This document shows, piece by piece, positions 8,452 to 19,138 of a stretch of DNA of 26,942 bases; the stretch's first letter is position 1; every line of letters begins with the position of its first letter. Made by a program: the position numbers and the translations under genes. Below the pieces are notes generated by a model. It was not told the DNA's origin. It worked only from the letters and a program-made list of their open reading frames with translations, and did not search any database. The stretch is from CAJBLF01 sp964463255 (GTDB lineage: Bacteria; Patescibacteriota; Gracilibacteria; Absconditabacterales; Absconditicoccaceae): assembly GCA_964463255.1 (NCBI GenBank), contig CAYXBC010000008.1, forward strand, positions 1 through 26,942, written 5' to 3'.

Positions 8452-10656
8452 TTATTGTGGCATCAAGAATCTCTTATTATAATAACTGATATTTTTGAGG
8501 AATCATTTGAATCGGATGATATCTTCACTGATAATCTTCTTCTTGGTTTCTTCAATATCTTTGTTGCGGGAAAAATTGACCCAGTTATCATACCCAATCT
8601 TGAGATAGTCCTTGTTATCATCGATTTCTATCCAGTGTCTGATAATTTCATTGAAATCAGCTTGAAGGGTGATGATGATAGTGCTAATTTTTTGTTGATA
8701 GTAAGGATCGATATTCAAAATATCTTTGATATAGAGCGATACAAGCAATGAGGTATCGATAGTATTTTTTTTGACTGCTGATGCTTCCATGATATAGGTG
8801 AGATAGATGAGGAATCCAAAAAATGTCTCTCTAATCGTTGAGAAGATACCAAATATAGCAGAATCAGAATATTCCTTTTTGAGAAGAATTTTATCATCAG
8901 CAAGAGATCTGAAAAATCTCATACTCATCCAAAAATCCAGATTATAGATATTTTCTTTGATATGATAGATATCCTGAGTCGTTAGCTCTTTCTTTAATAT
9001 CTTAATAAAGTCCTTATGTTCGAGATTTCTGGTGATATCCTTATAGACCGATTCGATAAAATCGCTATCAGAGGCATTGATCATCCCGGCTATTTCATGG
9101 CCTATGAGTCATTTAAAAAGCTCGATAAGTTTTTTGTTCTTTATATAGAGTCTGATATCCTTGGGATTGATATCCTGAAATACGGTAGCGATCGCTGTCT
9201 CATCAAAAGATTTGAGCAGGCTGATATTGGAATAGATATTCTTGATATTGGTTTTGTGAGGCAGGATAAATTTCTGCTTTCCTGCTCTGACATTTTCAGA
9301 GGTATGTTTGTAGAAGAAGACGTTTTTGCCGTATTGGTAGAGTAGCCCTCCATAATAGAGGAGCGTAAAATTTTTATCATCCAAAGAATCGTTCATCTTG
9401 GCAAAAGCACGGATAATCGGTCTCCTAAATAATCTCATAAAAAAGGTATCACCTCTGGAAACCCATGATCAACCAATCAATGTAATATAAAAATTCAGTA
9501 TTTTTTCCATGAGTTTGGATTCTTTCTTAATCCTCTCGGGGATTTTGAAGCTTTCGATATTTTCCATATCCTCACCAATCGATGACATGAGATCATCGAG
9601 GTCTTCCTTGAGGGGCGCTGATACACCATCCGCATCTCTAAAAATCGTGACCATGTATTTTTGGATACCTCAGAAAAAGTTTTTCTTGAAGTTCCTATAA
9701 TCGGTAATATAGAGGAGAAAATTTTCTAACTGACTATCATCTTTGCGGAAACTGGCGATGAACGAATCCAATATTTTTCTATCAAAGATCTTTGAAATCA
9801 CCGTATCAGTGATGAGGGATATATCTGCATCGAGAAAAAGATATCTCAGAAGGATATCCGCAGGGAGAACGGATTGCATGATTTTGGTCTCTACAGCCGA
9901 GAAAGTTTTTTTGTGCGTATATTCTTTGGAGTTGGCGATAAAATCAGCATAGATAGCTTTGGCGTCTCCTTTGAGCTCATCGTAGAAAAGCCAGGAATAA
10001 ACATCTTTATCGGTAACCTGATCATAGACGAATATTCAGTTAAGATGTTTATAGACGGAGAAAATGAGAAAAAAGAGCTCTATATCATTGAGCAGTTCTT
10101 TCTTGAGTGATTTGACTATAGCGGGGTCTATACGCTTCCCCGTCTGCTGAAAGACAAATTCATAGAATGAAAACATAGTCTCCACAAACCGATTATAGTT
10201 TTTTTCTCTATCAGTATACGGGAATATTTTAATCCTTGCGAGAAATACAAAGCTGAGAAGAAATATCGTATAGATGAAATTGAGGAAATATTCCGGAGGA
10301 TATGATCTAAAGGCATTTTTGATATAGAGTGTAGTTACGAGCGAAAGAGTATTGGCAATGTTCGCAGGCGAAAAAAACCTGTAGCCATTGAGGTTTGCAG
10401 TAGCGCAATAGCTATAATAGGTATCCATCTCTTTGGATTTGATGGGTGGATTTTCCCCAAATCCAATCTTGAATTCAAATGGGTCAAGTGTTACATCAAA
10501 AAGATTCAATTTATAGTTTTCTACAATCTTTCTGTTGATGACCGAAAAAAACTCTTTGGTAGAGATAAATGAGATAAACATGCTTGCAGGATTCATAGTC
10601 TGTGAGACTATTTCATCGGGGAAGAGTGATAAGAGAACTCTTTTGAAGAGCTGCAT
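8452..10656 (-). CDS. Large hypothetical protein, 734 aa
   Basis: One uninterrupted frame with UGA=Gly joins what the standard code splits into five pieces; UAA stop at 8454-8452. I do not recognise a family. The N-terminus (MQLFKRVLLSLFPDEIVSQT) is followed by soluble sequence, one possible membrane-embedded stretch near residues 125-147 (FLNFIYTIFLLSFVFLARI), and then long helical, Lys/Asp/Ile-rich sequence to the end. No Walker, nuclease or zinc motif is evident. It starts 24 nt downstream of the FKBP lipoprotein stop, so the two are almost certainly co-transcribed; this suggests an envelope-related job, but that is inference. Aromatic and Ile/Lys-rich composition is even along the length, with no sign of fusion or decay. 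Confidence 0.85.
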
Positions 10657-10679
10657 ACGTGGTATAATACGCTAAAAAA

Positions 10680-11183
10680 TTATTTTTTTGAAAGGACGGT
10701 GACGGTATAGGTGAGGGTATCTCGTGTCTGTCTTGGATTGATATCTAAGAGGACCAAGACATTTCCACTTTCATCTGTCTCTGATCATTTGACGACACCT
10801 TCGATATCTCAGAGTTTGATGGTTTTTCACTGAGCTGGAGTGAGTCATTGTTTATCGAAGATGAGTTGAGAAATTTTCTGGATATTGCGGGCATCATAGA
10901 GCGCACCGTATCATTTGTCAGGAGTGATAGTTAGTGGTAGTTGTTGTCCTATTTTTGCTCATATAATCCCTTCATCCAATCATTTGATGGTTTGTCAGAT
11001 TCATACAGTAAATACCAAGGGTTTCTCTGTACTATTCTGATCAAACGGCGTTCCATCCGAAAATGTCGCAGTATAGACGAGCGTTACGATATCTCATGTT
11101 CTGACCGTAGTGTTTTTTGCACATCCTGCAATGATAAGCAAAGAAATCATGGATATACCCAAAAGACCAAGAAATTTTTTCAT
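10680..11183 (-). CDS. FKBP-type peptidyl-prolyl isomerase, lipoprotein
   Basis: The product is 167 aa. A lipoprotein signal peptide, MKKFLGLLGISMISLLIIAGC, places the lipobox Cys at residue 21 (LIIAGC). The FKBP domain follows: GDIVTLVYTATFSDGTPFD, then VGIGQTIKGLDEGIIG and LTITPDKGYG, with four of the Gly codons in this stretch being UGA. FKBPs catalyse cis-trans isomerisation of X-Pro bonds; anchored outside the membrane it would help fold exported proteins. The C-terminal extension (about 110-167) resembles the flap-like domains of SlyD-type relatives but is not clearly assigned. The ATG at 11183 gives a complete signal peptide. It heads a probable two- or three-gene unit with the 734-aa gene and nrdR. 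Confidence 0.9.
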
Positions 11184-11317
11184 AGAGATGGTTAAAGGAG
11201 TAAAAGATCAGTAAGATTAATTATGTAGTTGATATGTTGATTTTCTAAATATATTAATCTTTTGATAGATTGCTTCTAATCTAAGCATATGGACTTCTAA
11301 TTCAATCCAGATTACCC

Positions 11318-11728
11318 TTATTTGATCCTTTCCATGATAAATTTTTTTCGTGATTCCTGAGGGGTCTTGATAGTCTGATTAGGATTATCGAAGAAAGGCG
11401 ATGTTGTAGCTCAGGTTGCTGTCTGTGTTTTTTGATACATTTCTTCAAATTTTATAATGTATTCGTTAGTGAGCAGCATATTGTTTTCATGTTCGAGAAA
11501 ATATTGGGCGAATTCAGATTTTTCATAGTTGATGAGAAAATTCTGGGTGAATGCGAGCTCATCGGTCTTGATCTGTTGCTGGATCGTCGCATCATCAATC
11601 GCAGTTTCGATGGTGAGGTAATTTGTATAAGTCTTTATCGCCAAGAGCATCGCGAAAACATCGACGATAAAGATGCCGTATTTGATGCGATTGGGATATT
11701 TTCTGAGAAGCGCTTGTATATAGTCCAT
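11318..11728 (-). CDS. Small bitopic membrane protein
   Basis: The product is 136 aa with one UGA (residue 122). The start ATG at 11728 begins MDYIQALLRKYPNRIKYG; an in-frame upstream start at 11773 is possible but adds only 15 unremarkable residues. A short basic N-terminus, one transmembrane helix near 17-38 (YGIFIVDVFAMLLAIKTYT) and a polar extracytoplasmic part (IETAIDDATIQQQIKTDEL, FAQYFLEHENNMLLTNEYII) give the architecture of FtsB/DivIC-like division proteins, with a predicted helical stretch after the membrane. I cannot confirm that relationship; treat as hypothetical. It lies 134 nt upstream of the FKBP gene on the same strand. Confidence 0.7.
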
Positions 11729-11969
11729 ACAAAAAAAACAATGAAGAATATGAAGTGAAACATAGTCCCGCACAGCGGGAAATAAGTAATAATGAATACT
11801 ATCGGATTTGCAAGAAGATGGACGATACTAATCCACAATAGCTACAAATATCCCATATACATACATTTATTCTCTAAGCAATCAAAGGATTAATGCTATT
11901 CCTAGTTGAAAAATCAAGGTAAATTACTACAAAAAATAGTAAATAATTTTGTCTGTCAATTAAGAATTC

Positions 11970-11990
11970 AACATTTAACATTTAACATGT
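11970..11990. repeat. Short heptamer repeat upstream of mutL
   Basis: AACATTT, AACATTT, AACATGT in tandem, 16 nt upstream of the mutL start. This is another 7-bp unit, like the CATTAGT array at 1193. The surrounding divergent gap (11729-12006) also has a small hairpin TCCCGC/GCGGGA at 11766-11780 and is otherwise AT-rich with no clear promoter. Confidence 0.6.
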
Positions 11991-12006
11991 AAAATTATTT
12001 TTATAT

Positions 12007-13731
12007 ATGGCTATACGTAAACTTCCAGAATACCTTATCAATAGACTCAAAGCAGGGGAAATCGTAGAGAGGCCTGCCTCTATCCTCAAAGAATTGGTAG
12101 AAAATAGTCTAGATGCTGGGGCAAAGACCATCAAGATAGATATCCACGATGGTGGAAAATCACTGATTAGTGTCGAAGATGATGGAACGGGGATAGAGCT
12201 TTCAGATATGGATTTATTATTTGAGAGATATGCGACGTCCAAGATTCATGGAGAACAAGACTTATTTAATCTAAGCAGTTACGGGTTCCGTGGAGAGGCG
12301 TTGGCGAGTATCGCTGAAGTAAGCAAAACGACTATCATCTCCAAAACCGCATATAGCGAAATCGGAAGCAAAATAACCAAACTAGGGATGGATCCTATCA
12401 TCAAACATCAGCCCGTCGGATTTGTCCATGGGACATTGGTAACTATCCAGGATCTCTTTTATAATGTGCCTGCAAGGCTCAAATTCCTCAAATCTTCACA
12501 GACGGAATTTTTCTATTGCTACAACTACATCGTAGATATTGCTATCATGCATATCGACAAAACTTTTGTTTTCAAAAAAAATGAGAAAGTAATATTCGAT
12601 CTCCAACCAAGAGATTCTTTGATGGAGAGACTTATGGATATTTATAAAAAAGATCGATCACAGCATATCAAAGAAGTACAGCATACCGGTGAAGAACTCT
12701 CACTCTATGGAATCATAGGAAACGCGCAATTGTTATTTTGATCAGCGGAAAATATCAAGATCTATGTAAACAAAAGGCCTGTCCAGGATAAAGTCATCAG
12801 GAAAGCACTTATGGATGCATATTATAGACAGATAGCGCCGGGTGATTATCCTTTGGCATTGTTGATGATAGATGCGAAACCGAGCTTTGTAGACGTCAAT
12901 GTACATCCCAGGAAGCTTGAAGTCAAATTCGCTGATTCGAGAAAAGTGTATGATGCGGTATATTCCAACATCCAGAAGGCATTAGGAGAGAATAGGATTT
13001 CTACGATAAGCCAACAATTCTCCAGAAATGAAGTATCTTCGAGTCCGGCTCCAGAAGTTTCATCAATGTTCGGTGTCCAAGACTTCGGCAATCTAATCCA
13101 ACCAAGCGTGACGCAAGCTACGATGTTTGTACCAAGCCAGCAAGAGCAATTGCGAGACGAGGAGATAGGCGATTACAAAGTGGTCGGGCAGCTATGGAAT
13201 TCATATATCATTCTTGAGTCTGCTGATGCTCTGTATTATATCGATCAGCACGCATTGGCCGAAAGGATACTTTTTGAAAAGATAAAAATATCAGCAAAAA
13301 TAGCTGATGCACCATCATCAGAAATCCTCCTACAACCGATCACCATCCAAGTAGCAAGTATCCCTGACCTTGACCAAAAACTTGATGAAATCAATATCCT
13401 TGGATTCGATGTCTCGATGATAGGAGAAAATAAGATTGCCATATATTCTGTCCCGCAGGTATTTTCACTGTACAAGATAGATATGGAAAAAGTATTTAAT
13501 CATATTCTGTATCTCGAAACCATTACCTTCGATCATATCCTGGATAATATCTTCGCGACTCATGCATGCAAAGTTTCCATCAAAGCAGGGGATAGACTCT
13601 CCTTTCCAGAGATGACCAATCTCGTGAAAGACTGATTTGCGGGTGTATCAGGACTTTTTGTCTGTCAGCATGGCAGGCCATTCTTTATCAAGACACCGAA
13701 GCAGGATATCGATAAATTTTTTGATAGATAA
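12007..13731 (+). CDS. mutL: DNA mismatch repair protein MutL with endonuclease motif
   Basis: The product is 574 aa. The GHKL ATPase motifs are intact: ELVENSLDAGA (29-39), DDGTGI (58-63), GFRGEAL, and NVHPRKLEVKF in the transducer domain. The C-terminal dimerisation/endonuclease domain has the metal-binding DQHA-x2-E-x4-E motif (413-424), ACKVSIKAGD and CQHGRP (553 onward), so this is a nicking-type MutL as in organisms lacking MutH. Internal UGA codons at LLFG and near VKDG encode conserved glycines. No mutS is in the window. Several standard-code fragments join in one frame without a shift. No Shine-Dalgarno sequence precedes the ATG, only AT-rich sequence and a heptamer repeat. The RAYT gene begins 9 nt after the stop. 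Confidence 0.96.
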
Positions 13732-13740
13732 AAAAATATC

Positions 13741-14229
13741 ATGCCAAACGTTCGTAAAAAGAATAGATTGGAGAAATGATTGTATAATGCATGATGATTT
13801 TTTGTAACCATATGTATACAAGATAAAATTACATATTTTTGAGATATAGATGTAGGGGCGGATACTATCCGCCTAAATTGATATGGGAAAATAATTGAAC
13901 ATTGTCGATGTAATATTTCATCAATATATGAAAATGTAGAATTATGAGATTTTGTAATCATGCCCAACCATATACATGCAATAGTATTTATTGATAATGG
14001 AACAAATAGGGCGATTATTAATCGCCCCTACGGAACATTATCAAAAATTGTTAAATGATTTAAACAGGTTAGTAGTAAACAAGTACATGAAACATGATTA
14101 CAATCATTTAAACGGCAAAAATCATTTTATGATCATGTCGTTCGTAACGAACAAGATCTCCTAAGAATAGAAAGATATATTCAATTGAATCCATACAAAC
14201 GAAAAAATGATGAATATTATGTATGATAA
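13741..14229 (+). CDS. REP-associated tyrosine transposase (RAYT, Y1/HUH)
   Basis: The product is 162 aa, complete once UGA is read as Gly (ten UGA codons). The HUH motif is MPNHIHAIV (His77, His79); the catalytic Tyr is Tyr146 in RIERYIQLNP; FYDHVVRNE precedes it. RAYTs are single-domain Y1 transposases related to IS200/IS605 that process REP palindromes as single strands. There is no UGG, and all three CGA/CGG codons fall on family-invariant Trp positions: 56 (IIEHCx before the HUH strand), 125 (SFKxQKSFYDH) and 154 (NPYKxKNDEYY). Palindromes lie within the coding sequence (see 13852-14031). It starts 9 nt after mutL and may be co-transcribed with it. The full motif set and recoded codons suggest a long-resident, functional gene. 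Confidence 0.93.
13852..14031. repeat. Palindromic repeats inside the RAYT gene
   Basis: Outer arms GTAGGGGCG (13852-13860) and CGCCCCTAC (14023-14031) are exact inverted complements. Within them are two hairpins: GGCGGAT/ATCCGCC (13857-13863/13867-13873) and GGGCGATT/AATCGCCC (14009-14016/14020-14027). They encode VGADTIRL and NRAIINRPYG. The GTAGGGGCG sequence type is common in dispersed bacterial repeats. Confidence 0.85.
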
Positions 14230-14253
14230 AAAAAAGACGGAAATATCCGTCTT
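14228..14253 (-). terminator. Rho-independent terminator of the 58-aa gene
   Basis: The stem AAGACGGA (14234-14241) / TCCGTCTT (14246-14253) has a 4-nt loop and is followed on the minus strand by eight T. It abuts the RAYT stop on the other strand. Confidence 0.85.
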
Positions 14254-14276
14254 ATACATATCTAAACATCAAGTTA

Positions 14277-14453
14277 TTATTTCTCGATGTTTGTCTCTTG
14301 TTGAGTAAGTAATAGAGTAGCATCCTTGATAAATTCTTTCAATGCTTCTCGAGTGAAGTTGATAGTCACTTCAGGAGTAGCTATTTCGAAATGATTTCCG
14401 ATCTGCCTAGTCGTAATATCATCTTTTTTGAGGTGAAGAGTAAATGTTGCCAT
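14277..14453 (-). CDS. Hypothetical 58-aa protein
   Basis: ATG at 14453, tandem UAA UAA stop, no UGA. The sequence begins MATFTLHLKKDDITTRQIG, followed by HFEIATPEVTINFTREAL and a helical end (LKEFIKDATLLLTQQE). It looks like a small soluble alpha/beta protein; I do not recognise the family. The double stop and immediate strong terminator support it as a real, independently transcribed gene. Confidence 0.7.
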   Translation of the reverse strand: MATFTLHLKKDDITTRQIGNHFEIATPEVTINFTREALKEFIKDATLLLTQQETNIEK

Positions 14454-14524
14454 AGGTGTATAATTTGTATCGTTTTTTATTTATAAAATAAAACGTAGCT
14501 AATAGAGAAAAAAAGTCAATAGAA

Positions 14525-14553
14525 CAAAAAAACAGCCACCCTTAGGCAACTGT
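14525..14553 (-). terminator. Probable terminator of the large surface-protein gene
   Basis: ACAG/CTGT (14532-14535/14550-14553) enclosing GCC/GGC, followed on the minus strand by seven T. The stem is interrupted, but its layout matches the nusA terminator at 19087-19115. Confidence 0.6.
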
Positions 14554-14580
14554 CTTATTAATCATTTCTCAATAGTATAC

Positions 14581-17500
14581 TTATGGTAATGGAATAGAAA
14601 GTGTTAAAGTTCCAGAGTAGATTCCAAGTGCTTGACTAGCTAATGTATCGATTTCCATAGTAACGTTATTTGTCTGTATATTACAAACTTCTCCAAGATC
14701 GGAAGTTTTTCCAAGTATAGTCACAGGTCAATCCAATGGCTGACGAACATTATTAGAATTACCGATATTGGGAGTACATGCACCATTTGTTTTGGTAGCA
14801 GCAGGATTTTTTATAAATACTCTAGATGCTGGGATATTCCACGTGGAATTATTAGCATTTACTACAGTGGTAGATTGAATAGTTAGATTCCAATAAGCTT
14901 TACCTTCAGTATCATTACACTGCCATGGAGTAGCTCCAGAAGTAGTAAGAAAACCTGTTGCATACGTCTTTGCGATATAACTAAAATCTTTGACGCCAAA
15001 ATTGATAGCATTACCATAAGTACAGTAACCGGACGTTCCACGGATTTCTAAGTGGAGTTGTGCTGTCTTAGATCACGCACCTCAAACCGGTCAAACATCT
15101 CCACCACCTCATGATGGTGCACTATAAGAAATAGTATCGTTGATACTGACATCACTGGTTCCATCACCGTCAGCATCAAATTGAGCATAGACGGTGTTGA
15201 TTCCATAGGTACCAGGAAGTGTTCGGGATTTGGTAGTAGCATAATTTTCTCGAGCAGACCATATAGCTCAATCATCGGAGAATCTCATTTTGGCAGCGGT
15301 AGGAGTGGTAGAGATATTTAGTGTTACTAGGCTAGAGGTTGTAGAGATATAATCATTGTTGATGACGAACGTTCAGGTAAAAGAACTTCATCAAGCAGGA
15401 AGGGTTATAGCAAAGTCGGTAAAGTGATTGGTAGTGAATTCAACGTAAGGGACTCATCACAAGGAAATTACGGTATAATTACCCTGTAAACTCCAATTGG
15501 ATCAATTATCTTGAGAATAATACACCGAAACGATATCTCAAATAATGCTGTTTGGGGCTGGTATTCTCACTATAGCATCCATGCTATTATTTGATTGGTC
15601 TTTGATAGCGATAGATCAAACAGTTCAATCTCATATCTGTACGGCAGATTGTACATTATTGAGATTGGAAATGGTTGTTTTATCAAGAAAGACGGGGGCA
15701 TTCAATATCCCGGTAAATCATTGTCATGATTTGGATAAAACAGCTCCTTGAGGAAATGATACTTCTATAAGATCATTAGATGATTTTAAAACTGCTGGTA
15801 TAAGTAGTTTTCATGCATTATTTGCAAAATTAATTCTCTTTTTTCAAACCATAGTACTAGCACTTACGGATTTTAATGCTCATGTTCATTTTGTATATCA
15901 TCAATCAATAAATTGAGTTTCTATAATATTAGATGTATCAGTACTTGGTATAGGAACATAATCTACGGCAACTCAATTCTCTTCTATTACCAAAACATTG
16001 AGATAACTATTTCTCCAATTGGTTTCATCATATGCTCTATAGCTGAAACTAATAGTTCCTGTACTGCTAGGGCTTACATTGCTAATTTTGACTTCATTAC
16101 TCGTATTCTGAGAACATTGTAAGATAACTGATTGTCATCATATTGTATAAACAGTTTTTGAATAGTCAGGATTAGATTCCACGGTAGTAGTATTTCCATA
16201 AAATCTGAAATTATACGTCTTGCTTGGATCAAGTCATGATACCATAAATTCTGATTCAGGAAATCATGAGTTGGTAGAGTATTTACCGTAAGCCCAAAGG
16301 TTTCCATATATTCTTGCATCAGGATATATTCATGAGTTATTATTAGTTATCGTTCCTGTAGCTTTACCTTGACCTCTTTTGACGGTAAGTAGAGCAACAT
16401 TTGTAGCGTTTCCATTAGCATCATAGAGATTGGAATTACTATTTCACACCGTATTACCTATATTTAACTGATTCCAAATTCATTGGGTATACGCATCATA
16501 TCCAAAATCCAATTGCCAGCTTTTATTGCTTGATCATGCAACCGTAGTAAAAATAAATCCATAGGTAGTTCAAAAAGCACTTCAACTTATGTCCATAGTA
16601 TTAGCTCATAGGCTGACCGTATATTGAGTAGCATTGGTAAATTTATCATGCATAATATATAGTTTGTTTCCTATCCATTGATATCGTTTAGCTCATGGGT
16701 TTGGTGATATCTGTATATTCGATTCTACAGATGATTTATTCATGGTCTTGCTAAATTCTACCACTATATCTTGATCTATAGCGACATCGGTTCAATTATT
16801 AACGGGGTTTACTGAAGCTATCATAAGTGCTTTGTTGATCCATGTTACCGTAGCTGTTTTCGATCCATTATTCCCTTGGCTGTCTTGAAAAGTAAAGGTA
16901 AATGTTCCATTTCCCGTAAAGGTGTATAAAGGAGATCATCAGTTATTGGTAATAGTTATCCCTGTTTTATTGAATCATGTAAGGGTAACTACGACATCAT
17001 TACTGGTAGCTTGAGTAGTAGAATAACTTACTGTAGCTGTAGGAAGCGATCCTATAATTTCTTCAATAACTATAGCATTCAATAATCCAAATCATCGATT
17101 TTTATCTTTTTGTTCTACATTGATATAAATATTTCCACCACTATCAGGGACGACTCAAGAAAATAAGACAGTGTTTTGGATGTTTTGTTTGATATTAAGT
17201 TCTTGCGATGTAGATCATATGATATATATAGTAACTGTTTTATTCCCTACTGTGGTATTGTTCGTAGATCAGAATAAGGTAAAATTATATTGTTTACTTG
17301 GACTTAGTCATGATATCTTTACCGTACCTGTAGCTGGATTTAAAGCATTACCATACATTCAAATGGCAGAATCCATGACATTGTTTGGATAAACACCACT
17401 TCCATCTATCGCTGCAGCTTGCCCCGCATATTTGCCTTTAAAGCTTTGACTAATACTGATATCAAAAGTTGTAGTAGTGCTATAGGTATCATATAAATCA

Positions 17501-18951
17501 TTAAATGCTGCATTTCATGTGACATATCCATTATAACTATTCCAAATTCATTTGGTGTTTGTTGACATTCAAAGATTGATTTGTACTATAGATCATTGTA
17601 CAGCTATTGAATTTACTCTATTTTGAAATGCTGTTTTTCATGATCAATCAGCCAATAAATCAATCCACGTCTGAGCAGTATTTATATATGTTTGTGTCCT
17701 ATAGGTCTCTGCTTGTGAAACATATTGATTTACTTTGGTGTTGAGGTTTCCCGTAGAGGCAAGTCACCAATCCAAATTGATAAGTCAGCTTTGGGTATTG
17801 TTGGAATAATTAGTAAATGCTCATGATTGATAAGCTATATTGGTTATAGTAGCTCATTGGACATTCAACAAAAGACTCAAAGATTTTCTGACATAATCAG
17901 CATCTACATTGTCAGTATTTACGGTTATAGTAAACTGATTTCCATTCAATCATGTTTGTATGGATACGTTATTTTTTACTCAAACATATTCATATACATC
18001 TTGTGGTCAGGCAATCCAAGCAGAATCATTTCCATTTTTACCATAAGTATTTGCTATATGATCCATCAAATATTTCCATTTCCCCCAACTAATATTTCCA
18101 TTTAATTTAGCAGGATCAAAAGTAACCCTATGAGAAAAAGCATGTCTTCGTAGTTTGTTGGATCAACTACTCATGTTTGCGATATTATCTACGTCGCTTA
18201 TTATATTTCCAGTAGTTACTCCAGCCTCCCAAATATACTGTCTGTACATAGCATATTTATTTATATCTAGATTATTGACGGCAACAGCATTGGAAGTCAC
18301 GATATGATTTTGTCCATCAAAAAAGAAATTTGTATTTTGTTCTGATACAGATTTTAATCCTCCAGAAAAAACATATTGAGCGTATCCGGTCAATCCATCA
18401 GGTATGATAAAGTGTTGTAGTTTTATATGATTGGCAGTCTTAGACTGAAAGTATGCAGTTCATGATAATATATCTTGAAGATAAGACATTCCATCTGGTC
18501 AAAATGAATGATGTAATACATTCCATCAAGCTAGATATGCTTCATCAAATTGGCTATATGTAATATATCATGGCGTAACTCAATCATGAAGATCTACTCA
18601 AGCAGCACTCAAAGATGTTGTAGCGAATCCAGCAGAAAAAGGGATATCATTCCCCGCTCCATCAGTATAATACAATCATGGATATGTTGTACTATCTCCT
18701 GAAACATATCCTCCATTAAGATATCTAAAAGCAACATCATATCATTCTCCATATCCATCATCAAAAACATAACTATAGGCAAAATTTTTATTATATTTCA
18801 AAGGAGCTTTATTTACGGTTATGCTAGTTGGCGCATTTGATAGTGTAACGGTAATCGTTTTATTTTCCGCATGTACAAAAACTATACTACAGAATAAAGC
18901 GATAGAAAAGATAAAAGATCCCTTAATGAATTGTTGAGTGTAAGATGACAT
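14581..18951 (-). CDS. Giant secreted modular protein with NodB-like deacetylase domain
   Basis: The product is 1456 aa, one frame with no UAA/UAG and roughly 70 UGA codons. Residues 1-29 are a signal peptide (GSFIFSIALFCSIVFVHAE). A polysaccharide-deacetylase (NodB/CE4)-like region spans about 50-300, with YVFDDG (Asp64, Asp65) and LHHSFG (His147, His148); the second His of HSxxH is not seen, so catalysis is uncertain. After a helical stretch (about 380-470) come beta-rich modules: a lectin-like domain (GVYPNNVMDSAIGMYGNAL), Ig-like repeats (YTFTGNGTFTFTFQDSQGN), a Big_5-like domain (VVEFSKTMNKSSVESNIQI) and a module with MRFSDDGAIWSA and VYAQFDADGDG. The C-terminus is GIYSGTLTLSIPLP. CGA at 1234 and 1243 are in the WSAxENYATTKSxTL motif, where Trp is canonical. 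Likely a cell-surface adhesion or glycan-active protein used on a host cell; inferred. Confidence 0.88.
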
Positions 18952-18980
18952 ACGGGTATGAAATGGAATAAAATATATAT

Positions 18981-19008
18981 ATTATATACAGAATATTATT
19001 TTTGTCAA
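18981..19008 (-). promoter_or_regulatory. Sigma70-type promoter of the giant surface-protein gene
   Basis: On the minus strand a perfect -35 TTGACA (19008-19003) and a perfect -10 TATAAT (18986-18981) are separated by 16 nt. Transcription would start about 20-25 nt before the ATG at 18951. Confidence 0.85.
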
Positions 19009-19086
19009 TTTTATTTTTATAAAATATTTTAGAATGAATCTATATATAGAAAAAATAGTTAACAAGCACAATACAAACCAACAACC

Positions 19087-19115
19087 AAAAAAAACAGCTA
19101 CCTTGTGGCAGCTGT
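19087..19115 (-). terminator. Rho-independent terminator of nusA
   Basis: ACAGCT (19094-19099) / AGCTGT (19110-19115) plus inner CC/GG pairs, followed on the minus strand by eight T. It lies 24 nt after the nusA stop. Confidence 0.85.
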
Positions 19116-19138
19116 TTATCTATCATTAGGCAAAACAT

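Noticed and set aside
8452..10656. Pseudogene broken by many stops
   Set aside because: All interruptions are UGA in one continuous frame; under UGA=Gly the gene is intact.
10941..11195. Plus-strand 84-aa frame
   Set aside because: It is antisense to the FKBP lipoprotein, which has a clear lipobox and FKBP motifs.
15048..16319. Minus-strand frames at 15048-15275 and 16074-16319 as separate genes
   Set aside because: They are out of frame with the 1456-aa gene, which is open through the whole region and shows Ig-like and surface motifs.
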